Shown here in pieces: positions 47,849 to 58,700 of a stretch of DNA of 64,000 nt. The notes under the pieces were generated by a model that saw nothing but the letters and a program-made list of their open reading frames with translations, was not told the DNA's origin and made no database searches. Location: contig QLII01000001.1 in the NCBI GenBank assembly GCA_003259005.1, positions 6,005,001-6,069,000 of the forward strand, given 5' to 3'. The stretch comes from Spirosoma telluris. Lineage in GTDB: Bacteria; Bacteroidota; Bacteroidia; Cytophagales; Spirosomataceae. Position numbers and translations under genes: made by a program. How positions within the stretch are numbered: position 1 is the first letter of the stretch; each line of letters starts with the position of its first letter.

Positions 47849-48796
47849 ATGTCACACATTCCAAAAACCGAAGGGCTGGTTGCTGCCCCGTTCACACCCA
47901 TGCATGCTGATGGTCAGTTGAATCTGGACCTTATTCCTCAGTATGCGCAATTCCTTGTTCAGAACGATATCAAAGGGGCTTTCGTCGGTGGCTCAACGGG
48001 CGAGGGCGTCTCGCTTTCCTTTCCTGAAAAACTAGAATTAATTGAGGCCTGGGGCAAGGTAGAGGAACCCAGTTTAACGAAGATTATGCTGGTTGGCGGC
48101 ACGTCGGTGGAGGAAAGCAAGCTACTGGCTCAGGCGTCGGCCAGGGCTGGTTTTCAGGCTGTAGCCGTACTGGCTCCGTTCTATTTTAAACCCGCTAACG
48201 TTGAGTTGCTGGCTCAGTTCTGTATTCAGATTGGTGAAGCTGCGCCCGAACTGGGCCTTTATTTCTACCACATTCCAGCATTGACAGGAGCTAATTTGTC
48301 GATGATTGATTTTCTGGCTTGCATCGATGGGCGATTACCTAATTTTTATGGCATTAAGTACACGCACAACGACCTGATGGATTTTCGTCAGTGTGTGCAA
48401 TTCGGGAATCAGAAATACGACATCCTGTGGGGCTGGGACGAAATTTACCTGGCTGCTATGGCGATGGGTGCCCGTGGTGCGGTAGGTAGTACATTTAACT
48501 ACGCAGCCCCGTTGTACTACGAACTTATGGCGGCATTTGCTGCTGGTGATCTGGCCAAAGCGCGACAATTGCAGGACAAGTCCATTGCCATTGTTCGTAT
48601 TTTAGGTAAGTACGGCGGCATTGCTACCGGCAAAGCGTTTATGCGGGCAACGGGCCTCGACTGCGGTGGTTTCCGACTCCCAATTGCCAACATACCAGCG
48701 GAAAAGTACCCCCATTTTTTGGATGACCTGCATGCCATTGATTTTTTCGCCTATGCGTCACAAATTCCTGTATCTGCCGACATCAACGCGAATTAA
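47849..48796 (+). CDS. nanA: N-acetylneuraminate lyase (DapA superfamily)
   Basis: 315 residues, TIM barrel of the class I pyruvate aldolases. GGSTGEGVSL (48-53 core) binds the pyruvate carboxylate, Tyr140 in YFYHIPALTG and Schiff-base Lys170 in YGIKYTHND are in place, and GWDEIYLAAMAMGARGAVG closes the barrel. It splits Neu5Ac into ManNAc and pyruvate. The sialidase, mutarotase and epimerase neighbours single out this activity from other DapA-family members. It overlaps the kelch gene by 44 bases. Confidence 0.92.
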   Translation: MSHIPKTEGLVAAPFTPMHADGQLNLDLIPQYAQFLVQNDIKGAFVGGSTGEGVSLSFPEKLELIEAWGKVEEPSLTKIMLVGGTSVEESKLLAQASARAGFQAVAVLAPFYFKPANVELLAQFCIQIGEAAPELGLYFYHIPALTGANLSMIDFLACIDGRLPNFYGIKYTHNDLMDFRQCVQFGNQKYDILWGWDEIYLAAMAMGARGAVGSTFNYAAPLYYELMAAFAAGDLAKARQLQDKSIAIVRILGKYGGIATGKAFMRATGLDCGGFRLPIANIPAEKYPHFLDDLHAIDFFAYASQIPVSADINAN

Positions 48797-49934
48797 ACGG
48801 GCTGTTCTACTGCTACTTATGACTTCGCTATATTCGACTTTTGGCCTTTCTCAGACTCGGCTGCATTACAACAGACTGCCGGATTTGCCCGCACAGAACG
48901 GGCAACCAAATCCAGGGGTTGCCGGAGCTTTTGCGGGTGTCAGCCATAATGCGCTGATCGTGGCAGGTGGGGCCAATTTTCCTAACGGTTATCCCTGGCA
49001 GGGAGGTACCAAAGTCTGGCATTCAGACGTATATGTGCTCACTCGTGAGGGAGACAACTACCGCTGGCAAATAACACAATCAATGGACCGGGCGCGTGCC
49101 TACGGGGCTTCTGTGGTCTGGAGGGAACAACTGATCTGTATGGGTGGTAACGACGCTCAGCATCGATTTGCCGATGTATTCAGCCTGAGCTGGAACCCTG
49201 CGACTGCTAGTCTTGATCAACAGCCGCTGCCATCTATGCCCATGCCACTGGCGAATCTGGCGGCTACGATTTCGGGGCATACGCTGTATGTGTTTGGTGG
49301 TGAATCCGATCAGGGAACAGAGAAGAGTTTATTCGCGCTTGATTTGAACGCTACCGCAACGGGTTGGCAAAAACTGAGTGATTTGCCAGGCCCAGCCAGA
49401 GCCTATACGACTTTGGTAGCTCAATTGAATGGCAGCAGTCAGTCGCTGTATGTAGTAGGTGGGAGGCAAACGACGGATGGCCTAACCAATGTCTATGCTG
49501 ATGCGTACGAATACCAAATCGGTCAGCAGAAATGGGTGCGTTTACCCGATTTGCCTCAAACATTGGCCGCTCATCAGGCCATTGCCAGTGGATCAACGGA
49601 TATTGTGGTAATTGGGGGTGATGATGGAAAACGACTTCAACAGATTGAAGCCCTGAATAATCGGCTGAAGGTGCAATCGGAAGGGACTGAACGAGATCGA
49701 CTTACGGAAAAGCGCAATCAATTGCAGATCAGCCATCCTGGCTTCGTCAAAACGATCTGGCAGTTTCAACCCCAATCGAAAACCTGGTCGGTGTTGGATA
49801 CGTTGCCCTTCCCCGTGCCGGTGACCACTTCAGCCGTGATGTGGGGAGCTAGTGTTATTCTACCGAGTGGTGAAGTAACCCCCGGAATCCGAACACCCGC
49901 GATCTGGAAAGTTGACCTTGATCCAGCTAAGTAG
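48753..49934 (+). CDS. nanM: Kelch-type cyclically permuted mutarotase (sialic acid epimerase)
   Basis: 393 residues. Starts MRHKFLYLPTSTRIKRAVLL, an N-terminal signal peptide ending about SLYSTFGLSQ. Six kelch blades follow: IVAGGANFPNGYPWQGG, ICMGGNDAQHRFADVF, YVFGGESDQGTEK, YVVGGRQTTDGLTNVYAD, VVIGGDDGKRL and the C-terminal strand. It matches the YjhT/NanM family, which speeds alpha-to-beta conversion of released Neu5Ac in the periplasm. It overlaps the nanA 3' end, so is translationally coupled. Confidence 0.87.
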   Translation: MRHKFLYLPTSTRIKRAVLLLLMTSLYSTFGLSQTRLHYNRLPDLPAQNGQPNPGVAGAFAGVSHNALIVAGGANFPNGYPWQGGTKVWHSDVYVLTREGDNYRWQITQSMDRARAYGASVVWREQLICMGGNDAQHRFADVFSLSWNPATASLDQQPLPSMPMPLANLAATISGHTLYVFGGESDQGTEKSLFALDLNATATGWQKLSDLPGPARAYTTLVAQLNGSSQSLYVVGGRQTTDGLTNVYADAYEYQIGQQKWVRLPDLPQTLAAHQAIASGSTDIVVIGGDDGKRLQQIEALNNRLKVQSEGTERDRLTEKRNQLQISHPGFVKTIWQFQPQSKTWSVLDTLPFPVPVTTSAVMWGASVILPSGEVTPGIRTPAIWKVDLDPAK

Positions 49935-49961
49935 CTGCCATTCCCTAACTATATCCGACAA

Positions 49962-51221
49962 ATGAATGATAACGCATCAAGTCTACATAGGAAAACCTAT
50001 CCGTGGGTTGTCGTAGGGCTTTTATGGGTTGTGGCAATGTTGAATTACATGGATCGACAGATGCTAGCCACTATGCGGCCATCCATGCAACTGGACATTA
50101 GTGAGTTGCAGTCGGCAACTAATTTCGGTCGCCTAATGGCTATTTTTCTTTGGATTTATGGCTTCATGAGCCCTGTATCGGGCATTTTTGCGGATCGATT
50201 CAATCGGAAATGGCTCATTGTGGGTAGTTTATTTGTCTGGTCCGGGGTTACCTTTTCGATGGGGTACGCCACAACGTTTGATCAACTGTACTGGCTGCGG
50301 GCTATTATGGGCATTAGTGAAGCCCTGTACATTCCAGCAGGTTTAGCGCTTATTGCCGATTATCATTCGGCCAAAACCCGTTCACTTGCCGTTGGCATCC
50401 ATATGACAGGGTTGTATATGGGTCAGGCGCTGGGCGGATTTGGGGCGACCGTTGCCGAATCCTATTCATGGCCAACTGCCTTTCATTGGTTTGGTATCGC
50501 CGGTCTGGTGTATGCCGTTGTTTTAAGCTTCTTTTTGCGGGAGATAAATCGGGATTCTTTAACGATGAACCATTCCGATGATCAGTTGAAAACGAAGGGA
50601 ATACCATTGACCAGAGGACTGGGTTTATTGCTGGCAAATACGTCTTTCTGGGTCATCCTTTTCTACTACGCCATACCCAGCCTGCCGGGTTGGGCAACCA
50701 AAAACTGGTTGCCCACGCTCTTTGCCACAAACCTGAATATTGACATGGCTACTGCCGGACCGCTTTCGACCATCACGATTGCTGCCTCTTCCTTTCTGGG
50801 GGTTTTGTTCGGTGGGATTTTGTCCGACAGATGGGTGCAAACCAATATTCGAGGGCGGATTTATACCAGCGCGATTGGTCTTTCGTTAACAATCCCCTCG
50901 CTATTACTCATTGGTTTTGGCAGCTCGTTACTCCATGTAGTCGGCGCAGCACTGTGCTTTGGATTTGGCTATGGGATGTTCGACGCCAACAATATGCCAA
51001 TCCTTTGCCAGTTCGTGTCGTCACGCAATCGGGCGACGGCCTATGGGATCATGAACATGACCGGTGTATTTGCGGGTGCCCTGATTACGAACTGGCTGGG
51101 TAAATCAACGGATTCTGGCCAACTGGGATCTGATTTCGCCATGCTGTCGGGAATCGTTTTGGTGGCTTTGCTGGTGCAATTGTATTTCCTGAAGCCAACG
51201 GTTACTGATTTTGCCCACTAG
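49962..51221 (+). CDS. MFS transporter, probable sialic acid permease
   Basis: 419 residues with twelve predicted helices. Family signs: MLNYMDRQMLATMRPSMQLD in helix 1, IFADRFNRKWLIVGSL (the DRxxRR-type loop 2-3), and a second-half FGGILSDRWVQTNIRGR. It resembles sugar-acid or anion/cation symporters. As the last gene of the sialic acid operon (27 bases after the mutarotase) it is inferred to carry Neu5Ac over the inner membrane, like NanT. Substrate is inferred from context only. Confidence 0.85.
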   Translation: MNDNASSLHRKTYPWVVVGLLWVVAMLNYMDRQMLATMRPSMQLDISELQSATNFGRLMAIFLWIYGFMSPVSGIFADRFNRKWLIVGSLFVWSGVTFSMGYATTFDQLYWLRAIMGISEALYIPAGLALIADYHSAKTRSLAVGIHMTGLYMGQALGGFGATVAESYSWPTAFHWFGIAGLVYAVVLSFFLREINRDSLTMNHSDDQLKTKGIPLTRGLGLLLANTSFWVILFYYAIPSLPGWATKNWLPTLFATNLNIDMATAGPLSTITIAASSFLGVLFGGILSDRWVQTNIRGRIYTSAIGLSLTIPSLLLIGFGSSLLHVVGAALCFGFGYGMFDANNMPILCQFVSSRNRATAYGIMNMTGVFAGALITNWLGKSTDSGQLGSDFAMLSGIVLVALLVQLYFLKPTVTDFAH

Positions 51222-51527
51222 ACGGGTAAAACTTGTCGCTCAAGCTAAAATGGACTTATTAACAAATCGGCGAGTGCTTTGGCAAAATAGATTCTATGGA
51301 CTCTCGGGGCGTCGGACGGCCGAGAATCCATAGAATCTACATTAGACGAGTAGCAGTTTTAATTGGATTTACTTAAGTACTAAGACAGAATTGTTTGTAG
51401 GCTGATTCTATGGATTCTTTAGGTGCTATTGCTGATGAATCAGACGATTATCAACAATAGAATCTAAAGAATCTACCGCGCGGGCGGCTCCGAGAACCAA
51501 ATTTGGCCAAATATTTAACTCCATACG
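51222..51527. repeat. Intergenic GATTCT-family repeats, locus 4 (two hairpins)
   Basis: 306 bases between convergent genes with no ORF. The first element carries AGTGCTTTGG + CAAAATAGATTCT (51273-51295) and a hairpin with 20-bp arms (51288-51307, 51320-51339; 19 match) that holds a GC-rich loop. The second hairpin has arms 51403-51420 and 51459-51476 and is followed by CCGCGCGGGCGGCTCCGAG, related to the 29911 element. Confidence 0.8.
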
Positions 51528-52861
51528 TTATAGCAACTTGTTTAGTCTGGCTTCGTACAAAGCCGGAACGATGACAAAGAATCGGGACGTATAAAGCTGC
51601 CGCCAATCATAGTGCATCAAGGCGCTTTTCAGAACCGATTCATAGTTACTAATTACGGCTTTGTCGCCAGACAAAAGCACGACCCAGCAGGCAAATAGTG
51701 GCTCGCGCATGTGCTTGTCTTCATAGCCTCTGGCGGGGATAGCTTCGTCCATTCTTTACCTTGCAAAAGGGCTAAACGAAGGGTAGTCGCTATGTCGGGC
51801 TGTGGTTTCCATAACCTGTTTAGTAGCCGCCAGTCTTCAGTAAAGACTAACTTGTGTGCATTGTCGAAGTTTTTATAACGGGACAGGTGCAGAGCCGCTT
51901 TTTCGGCAGAAAGGAGCAATCCCTTGCGGAATTTCTCGCGTATATCGGGGTTCTGTTCCAGTTCGACTAATGCCTTTAAGTTGGCTTGCGAAATACCGGT
52001 AATCCAGAACTCGTTTTCGGTTTTATTGCCTTTTTCTGGCTCTGCCGTTTCGTAGGGAATACCTTGTGCACATAATTCCAGGCGGGACAGTGAATCTCCC
52101 TCGGGAATCTCGTTCAACCGGTTATGATAACCGTCCAGCCACTTTTTATGCTGCGTAACATCATACAGGGCACGATAAATAAATACTAACCGAGCCGAAA
52201 TTCGACATCCTTTATCGGTCAGATTTCCGCGAAAGCCGTAGCCCTCCCGGTCGCAGGGAAGTTGCCAGTTCGTCTGTTCCAACGCATTACCCACGGTTTC
52301 CATCAACCGAATCAGCCTGGCTTTTTCGGTCCGTTCAGGAATGCCACTTTGGACGTATCGCCACATCCCATAAAACCAGGGGCCAGTCTGGTCGTCAGAG
52401 CCAGCTACGTGGTGGCTTTTGCCATCGGAAGCAATATCCCTTGCAATAAATCCGGGTACACGCCCAACCGTTGCCAGGCGTACCAATCCGTCAGCTACTT
52501 TACGGGCTTCCACTGCATCGGCCTGTTTTCGGCTAATCTTCCAGCGATTGCAGAGACCGTCGAGATAAATTCCGTTGAAAAAGGCACCGTTTTCAATAGG
52601 AGACCACCAGGCCAGGCCATTCGGTTTATCGGTTTTACACTCGTCGGGGGTTGGTAGGGAATTAGCTCCGTCTCGACCAGCATAGTCGTATAAAATGCCG
52701 TACTGTGGACTGATGAACCGCCGGTTTATTTCCTGCAAAGCCCGTTCAACCTGATTCTGAAGCAGGCTATCAGTTGGGTAGGAAGCGGTCGATTGCGCAC
52801 TTGCCGGACGAATAAATAAAATGCCGATTGCGAAAATCAGCGAATAACTATAGGTTTTCAT
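51528..52861 (-). CDS. Secreted protein of unrecognised family, paralogue B (one frameshift)
   Basis: 444 residues after correction. Signal peptide (MKTYSYSLIFAIGILFIRPASAQ). Rich in Trp/Tyr/Phe with regularly spaced helices: GLAWWSPIENGAFFNGIYLD, SDDQTGPWFYGMWRYVQSG, RISARLVFIYRALYDV, WRLLNRLWKPQP. This looks like an (alpha/alpha) toroid, as in several glycosidases, epimerases and lyases, but I recognise no defined family. It is clearly a paralogue of the upstream gene, with which it overlaps by four bases. The frame breaks in GGGG 51735-51738; one added base joins LSPARGYEDKHMREPLFA. A glycan-active enzyme is inferred. Confidence 0.75.
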
Positions 52862-54195
52862 CGTGATTTCGGTGCGTTTTTCTGAAGGCGGAACCAGATG
52901 GTTTCTGCCGGAAAAAACTGAGAGTAATACAGGCGATCATACTGAAAATGGCCTATCGCCCCAAGCATTTCAGAGCGGTATTGGTCTGCCAGCGTTGTAT
53001 CGGGGGCCATCGTCACAATCCAGGCCATCCACAACGGTTCGCGAACAAGCCCAAGCTCCTGATTGCGACGGGGAGAAAGCCTGACCAATTCGGTGAGTTG
53101 TACTGCCGATACATCGAGTGCTTCCTGCTCACTGTGCTGGGGTTTCCACCATTGGTTCAGCGTACGCCAATCGTGAAGAAAGGGCTTCCGGTCGTTGTTA
53201 TCGAACAGATGCCAGCGAGCTATGTCAACGACCGCACTACGGGCACTCGCGTTTAATCCCTGTTCATAGGCGGCACGCATGGTTGGATCGGTTTCCATTT
53301 CCCACAACGCCCGTACATCCACCGTACTGGATACGCCCGTCCAGCGAAACTGCTTCGGGATGTCGAATAGCATGCCATCTGCACAGATCTGAAGGCGACT
53401 GCGTCGGGGCTCTCCACCTGTTTCCAATGCGGCTTCCCGGTAGAGCTTATCCCATTTCGCATCGTTGGTTAACTGATGCATCGCTTTGAGGATGAACAGC
53501 AACCGGGGGGCACCCTCCCAACTGAACGTAGCAAATGTGTTCCGGTAACGAGCTGGCGAATAAGATGTTGTTGGCAGACGCCAGCCTGTCGATTGGAGCA
53601 CATTGGCTACTTCGACCATCCTGGCAATAATTTCTTTCCGTTCGTTTGGTTCGGCTAAGCCAGCATACAGGTAACGCCATAGCCCATAAAACCAGGGTGA
53701 GGTCTGGTCATTCGAGCCCATCGACGGGGGTGTTTTTCCGTCCGTAGCAACGCCCCGGCCAATGAAGCCGGGCGTGTCGCCAACAGAGGCCAGAAACAGC
53801 AAGCCCTGCGCTAACCGCTTCGCTTTGACTCGGTCGGCTTCCCGATGCCAGTGCAGCCATCGCTGACAAATTCCGTCCAGATAGAGCCCATTAAACATAG
53901 ACCCATTTTCGGTAGGTGTCCACCAGCCCAGTGCATTCGGTTTGTTCTGCAAAAATTCATCGGCCGTAGGGCGGGCATATTTCCCGGAGGAGTCGGCAAA
54001 GTCGATGAGGATGTTATGCTCATCGACGAACCGACGCCAGATTTCCTGGTGCGCTTTTTCCATATTCAGACTGTCGTTGGCTCCCGAATGAGGTGCCCAT
54101 TCGGGAGCGTTCAACGTCAGTTTCTGAAATGAGCAAAGACCAAGAACGAAAAACAGCGCTAGTGCCATTCTTCGTTTGGGCTGGATCTGTCTCAT
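52858..54195 (-). CDS. Secreted protein of unrecognised family, paralogue A
   Basis: 445 residues, intact. Hydrophobic N-terminus (MALALFFVLGLCSFQ); the Cys could be lipidated. Shared with paralogue B: NKPNALGWWTPTENGSMFNG, LYLDGICQRW, VATDGKTPPSMGSNDQT, SPWFYGLWRYLYAG, STGWRLP, HDWRTLNQWWKPQ and a final FQYDRLYYSQFF. It overlaps SusD (upstream) and paralogue B (downstream) by four bases each, ATGA-type, so the four genes are a tightly coupled operon. The likely role is breakdown of the glycan imported by this SusCD pair; no catalytic residue can be assigned with confidence. Confidence 0.78.
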   Translation of the reverse strand: MRQIQPKRRMALALFFVLGLCSFQKLTLNAPEWAPHSGANDSLNMEKAHQEIWRRFVDEHNILIDFADSSGKYARPTADEFLQNKPNALGWWTPTENGSMFNGLYLDGICQRWLHWHREADRVKAKRLAQGLLFLASVGDTPGFIGRGVATDGKTPPSMGSNDQTSPWFYGLWRYLYAGLAEPNERKEIIARMVEVANVLQSTGWRLPTTSYSPARYRNTFATFSWEGAPRLLFILKAMHQLTNDAKWDKLYREAALETGGEPRRSRLQICADGMLFDIPKQFRWTGVSSTVDVRALWEMETDPTMRAAYEQGLNASARSAVVDIARWHLFDNNDRKPFLHDWRTLNQWWKPQHSEQEALDVSAVQLTELVRLSPRRNQELGLVREPLWMAWIVTMAPDTTLADQYRSEMLGAIGHFQYDRLYYSQFFPAETIWFRLQKNAPKSR

Positions 54196-55688
54196 TTCCA
54201 GTCCGGATTTTGTTCGAGTTTGGGATTCGCCCTGATTTCATCCAGTGGGATGGGGTAATAGCGGTGTTTAGCCAGGGGCGTTCGCACGGGGTATACCTCA
54301 TTAACGGCTTTCGGGATGACCGTCAGAAACGTGTTGGTGCGCGTAAGGTCGTACCAGCGATCCCCCTCGGCAAACAGCTCCCAACTCCGTTCCTGCAAAA
54401 CCGCATTGATGAAATCGTCTTTGCTCAATCCCGTTTTGAGATTGGCCAGGCCCGCCCGGTTTCGAATGGCATTGATGTACTGATAGGCCGTTGCACTTGG
54501 GCCATTCAAACGAGCCTCGGCTTCGGCGGCAATCAGGTATAAATCAGCCAGTCGCAGTATAGGTACATTATTACGCCCTTTCGCTCCAACCGAGTTTTTG
54601 TCCATGTATTTCTTAATCAACACCCCCTTTACGGTATAGGGTGTGATGTCTTTTTGCGGCACCACCTTTCCCGCTACGCTGATATACGTGGTATCCATTA
54701 GCTGTCTCCGCTTATCAATCGGATTGAATGAATCGAAAAAGGCCTGAAACGCGAAAATGGAGCCGAACGTCATATTGCCGTAGTCGCGGCTGGCACTGTT
54801 TGCCGGTCCGCAGAAACCCATCAATGTGGTGCCGCGTGCCTTCGTGCTATTATCACCCTCGAAGGCAAACATATTTTCCTGGCGGGCCAGATCCTCCTTG
54901 TCCACGTTAAACACATCCAGCACGTCGGCCATCAGCGAATACTTTCCGGAGTTGATTACCTCCAGCGATTTCGTTTTTGCCGTGGCCCAGTCTTCGGCAT
55001 ATAGCGCGGCTTTGGCATACAACCCAATGGCAACTTCTTTGGACGATCGTCCTTTTATCGTTGATGCCGAATAAGAGGGTAGTTTGGTTATGGCTTCATC
55101 CAGATCTTTATAAATCTGCTTGTAAACATCGGCCTTTGCGCTTTTGGCAACCAGTGCATCAGTTTCACTTTTGCTGGGCGATAACCGAATGACAACGTCC
55201 CCGAAGTTTTTAGTCAGTGTGAAATGATAAAGCGCCCGTAGAAAGAGGGCTTCGCCCACAATGGCATTTCGGCGGTTGGTTTCCATCGTGATCGACGGCA
55301 CTTTTTCAATGACCCAGTTCGCATTCTCGATGCCTTTATAGCAAAATTGCCATAATCCGTAGGGGCTCTCGGCGGTGCGACCAAAGCTTTTGGGGCCAGA
55401 ATAATCGGTGTCGTAACTGTACAGGGCAAACACGTTTCGCCCTACAACAGGTTTGACCCAAAGTTGATCGCCCGCAAAGTCAGAACCAAAGACAAAGGGT
55501 GCCTGATCGAAGAGGTCATTGATCGAGCCATAGGCTGCCGTCAGAGCTGCTTCGGCATCCTGCGCGCTCTTATAAAAATTGGTCGTGATCACTGAGGAAT
55601 ACACATCCTCGTCTAATTTTTGGCAGGCACTGGAACAGACTACGAGAACCAGCGCTACCAGAATGGATTTTGAAAAATATCGGTTCAT
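54192..55688 (-). CDS. SusD/RagB lipoprotein, second locus
   Basis: 498 residues. Lipobox CSSACQK (Cys 22). SusD signs: NFYKSAQDAEAALTAAYGSI, GEALFLRALYHFTLTKNFGD, VPILRLADLYLIAAEAEARL, INAIRNRAGLANLK, LQERSWELFAEGDRWYDLTR. It would bind ligand on the cell surface with the SusC protein encoded 20 bases upstream. ATG 55688 is chosen over 55721 because it gives a normal lipoprotein signal. Confidence 0.93.
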   Translation of the reverse strand: MNRYFSKSILVALVLVVCSSACQKLDEDVYSSVITTNFYKSAQDAEAALTAAYGSINDLFDQAPFVFGSDFAGDQLWVKPVVGRNVFALYSYDTDYSGPKSFGRTAESPYGLWQFCYKGIENANWVIEKVPSITMETNRRNAIVGEALFLRALYHFTLTKNFGDVVIRLSPSKSETDALVAKSAKADVYKQIYKDLDEAITKLPSYSASTIKGRSSKEVAIGLYAKAALYAEDWATAKTKSLEVINSGKYSLMADVLDVFNVDKEDLARQENMFAFEGDNSTKARGTTLMGFCGPANSASRDYGNMTFGSIFAFQAFFDSFNPIDKRRQLMDTTYISVAGKVVPQKDITPYTVKGVLIKKYMDKNSVGAKGRNNVPILRLADLYLIAAEAEARLNGPSATAYQYINAIRNRAGLANLKTGLSKDDFINAVLQERSWELFAEGDRWYDLTRTNTFLTVIPKAVNEVYPVRTPLAKHRYYPIPLDEIRANPKLEQNPDWK

Positions 55689-55708
55689 AAATGATAGGAT
55701 GTTAACGA

Positions 55709-58700
55709 TCAGAAAGTACACTGAAGACCAATCACATAGGATTTGGCTGCCGGATAGGTGCCATTATCATAGAACAGCGCATTTGAACTCCCGTAATTAT
55801 TGGATTCTGGGTCCCAGCCCTGGTATTTCGTGAAGGTGAACAGATTGTTGCCACTCACATAAGCCCGAATACCTTTGCTGAATTTGACTTTTGGGAAATT
55901 GTAGGCCAGCGTTAAATTCTTAACCCGTACATAGGAGTTATCTTCTACCCATCGGTCGCCAACAGGTAGGTTCGTACCCTGTGCCGGTTTGACATACTCA
56001 TTATTGGGGTTGGTGGTCGACCAGCGATTAGCCGTTCCTTCCAGCAGATTCACTTGTCCGGAAGGCGTCTCGAACGTAAAGCGGAACCCGTTAAACAACC
56101 GACTCCCCTGTACACCTTGCAGAAATCCACTTAATTCGAAATTCCTGTATTTCACAGAACTGGAAAATCCGAAAAAGTACTTGGGCTGTGCATTGCCGAT
56201 AATGACCTGATCATCAGTACTAATTTTGCCATCTCCATTGACATCTTTGAGCTTAAATCCCCCCGTCCGGGCATCATAACCGGGAAGAAACGCTTCGCCG
56301 GTCTGGTTGATACCGTCCAGAATGTAGGTACGGTAAATGCCCAGCGGATAACCGACTTTTAACAGAGAATAGCTCGATAAGGCCAGTTCATTCTGAATGC
56401 CATCCAGCGCTAGTACCTTGTTGCTGTTGAACGTAATATTTCCGGAGGCTTCCCATTTGACCGCGCCGGTTAAAATTTTAGCGCTAATTCCCAGTTCAAG
56501 CCCCTTGTTCTCAATAGAGCCGTAGTTTCCCGTTATTGTCGAATAGCCCGATGATATAGGAACGGCTTTGGTAAAGAGTAAGTTATCGGTCCGTTTATGG
56601 TAATAATCAGCCACAACCGTCAGTCGATTGTTTAAAAAGGCGAGATCTATGCCAATGTCAAGTTGCGTAGCCTGCTCCCATTTTAAGTCCGGATTGGCAA
56701 TGCCACTTGGGTTGATGCCTGTCAGAACGGTGTTGTTGAAGTTGTAGTTATACCCCTGCCCGCTCACGGTGGCCAGCGACTGATACGGCCCGATAGCCCC
56801 GCATTCCCGGTGATTCCATAGCTGGCCCGTAGTTTCAGGTCGCTGATGAAGGTAATGGGTTTTATGAACTCTTCTTCGATAATTCGCCAGGCACCCGAAA
56901 TGGCCGGGAAAAATCCGTATTTGTTGTTCGCCCCGAATTTACTCGACCCATCGACCCGAGCGGTCAGGTCCAGAAAATACCGGTCTTTGTAGCCATAGCC
57001 AATCCGACCTAAATACGATACCAGACTGCTTTTGTTGCGAAAACTCGACAGCGCATAGACGGTAGCGTTGGCCGTTGACCAGTTCTCGGTAAAGTCATTG
57101 CCAAAGCCAGAAGCCGTCTGATTATTGTTCTGAAGAACCTCTGACTGAGTGCCATATACTACCGTAGCATTCACAGCATGATGCTGGCCGAACACGTTTT
57201 TATAGGTCAGAATACTCTCGTGTAACAGGGTCTTTACATACGAACTGTTGTTGCTGGCACTTCCATTCACAGCACTGGCATTCCCGAGCGAAATCGAATC
57301 GACAATGGATCGGGGCGAGTATAGCTCCTGTAAACTGGAGGTGAGGTCGGCGTTGAAACTGGCCCGATAGGTTAATCCTTTGGCGAGGGTTATGTCGAGG
57401 TATAAGTTGCCCAGAAGCCGGTTGCTGTTGGTGTAATTCTTTTTGGCCAGTTCGCCCATTGGATTGATCGTTTCGCGGTAGCGTCCATTAAACTGATCCG
57501 CAAAGGAATACACGCTGCCATCGGGACGGAAAGGGAGCAGGGTAGGAGGAGCCGCTACCGCCCGGCCCAGAATTCCTTCGCGAGCACTGGTCACGTTCAC
57601 CCCCGTACCGCCCGCATTTAATCGATCCTCATCCGTAACCGTGTAATACAAACTAGTCCCTACTTTGATTCGGTCACTAATGCGGTGGTCGATATTGGCC
57701 CGGAAGGCATAGCGTTTATAATCGGTATTTTTAATGATCCCATCCTGGCTGAAATAGTTAGCACCCATGGCAATTTGGGTCTTGTTCGTACCACTGGTGA
57801 CTGATAGCTGATGATTTTGAATCAGCGCTTTCCGAAAAATCAAGTCCAGATAATTTGTCCCCTGGCCCACACTACTGGGGTTGGGGTAAATAACGGTGGG
57901 GCTATACGTGTCATTTTCCAGCTGAGCAAATTGAGTAGCATTCAGGATGCCCAATTTTCGGGTGGTTTCCTGTTGGCCGACATAAGCATCGTAGGATACA
58001 TTGGTCACGCCATCTTTACCTCGTTTGGTGGTGATCAATACGACCCCATTAGCCGCTCTGGCTCCGTAAATAGCCGTAGCCGATGCATCTTTCAGTACCT
58101 CTACCGATTCAATATCCGATGGATTAATCTGGGAAAGTGGATTCGCGGCATTGACCGCCGAGGTGGCCGATATCTGGATACCATCAATCACATAAAGCGG
58201 TTCGGATGTGCCATTGATGGAATTGGTGCCCCGAATTCGCACACTGATATTGCCGCCGGGTGTGCCCGAGTTTTGCCGCATGTCCAGACCGCTCACCCGG
58301 CCCTGAATGCCCTGCGCTAAATTGGCGACTGGCGTTACTTTCAACTCCCCGGCTTTGACCGACGCAATAGAGCCGGTTAAGGAGGTTTTTGTCCGGGTGC
58401 CATAGCCAACCACAACCACTTCGCCTAATGCCTTATTATCCAGCGACAACTGTATCGTAAGGGAGGTGCGATTCCCAATGGCTACCTCCTGAGGTACATA
58501 GCCGACAAAGCTAAACACGAGTACTGCCGACTGATCAGGCACTGCCAGTCGAAACGCACCATTGCCGTCGGTGACGGTACCGCGCTGGGTTCCTTTCAGG
58601 AGTATGCTGACGCCCGGCAATGTGACCCCTTTTTCGTCCGTAATGGTACCCGAAACTAGCAGATCGACTGTGCGGAGCAATTCGGAGGGGCCAGGGGCAG

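Noticed and set aside
48621-48752. 5' extension of the kelch mutarotase reading frame inside nanA
   Set aside because: The added residues have no family similarity and would bury the signal peptide; ATG 48753 fits better.
472-56800. Frameshifts at G/C runs as phase variation or programmed frameshifting
   Set aside because: The same event type hits housekeeping enzymes such as icd and lpdA as well as surface proteins, always as a one-base loss. A technical cause explains all cases more simply.
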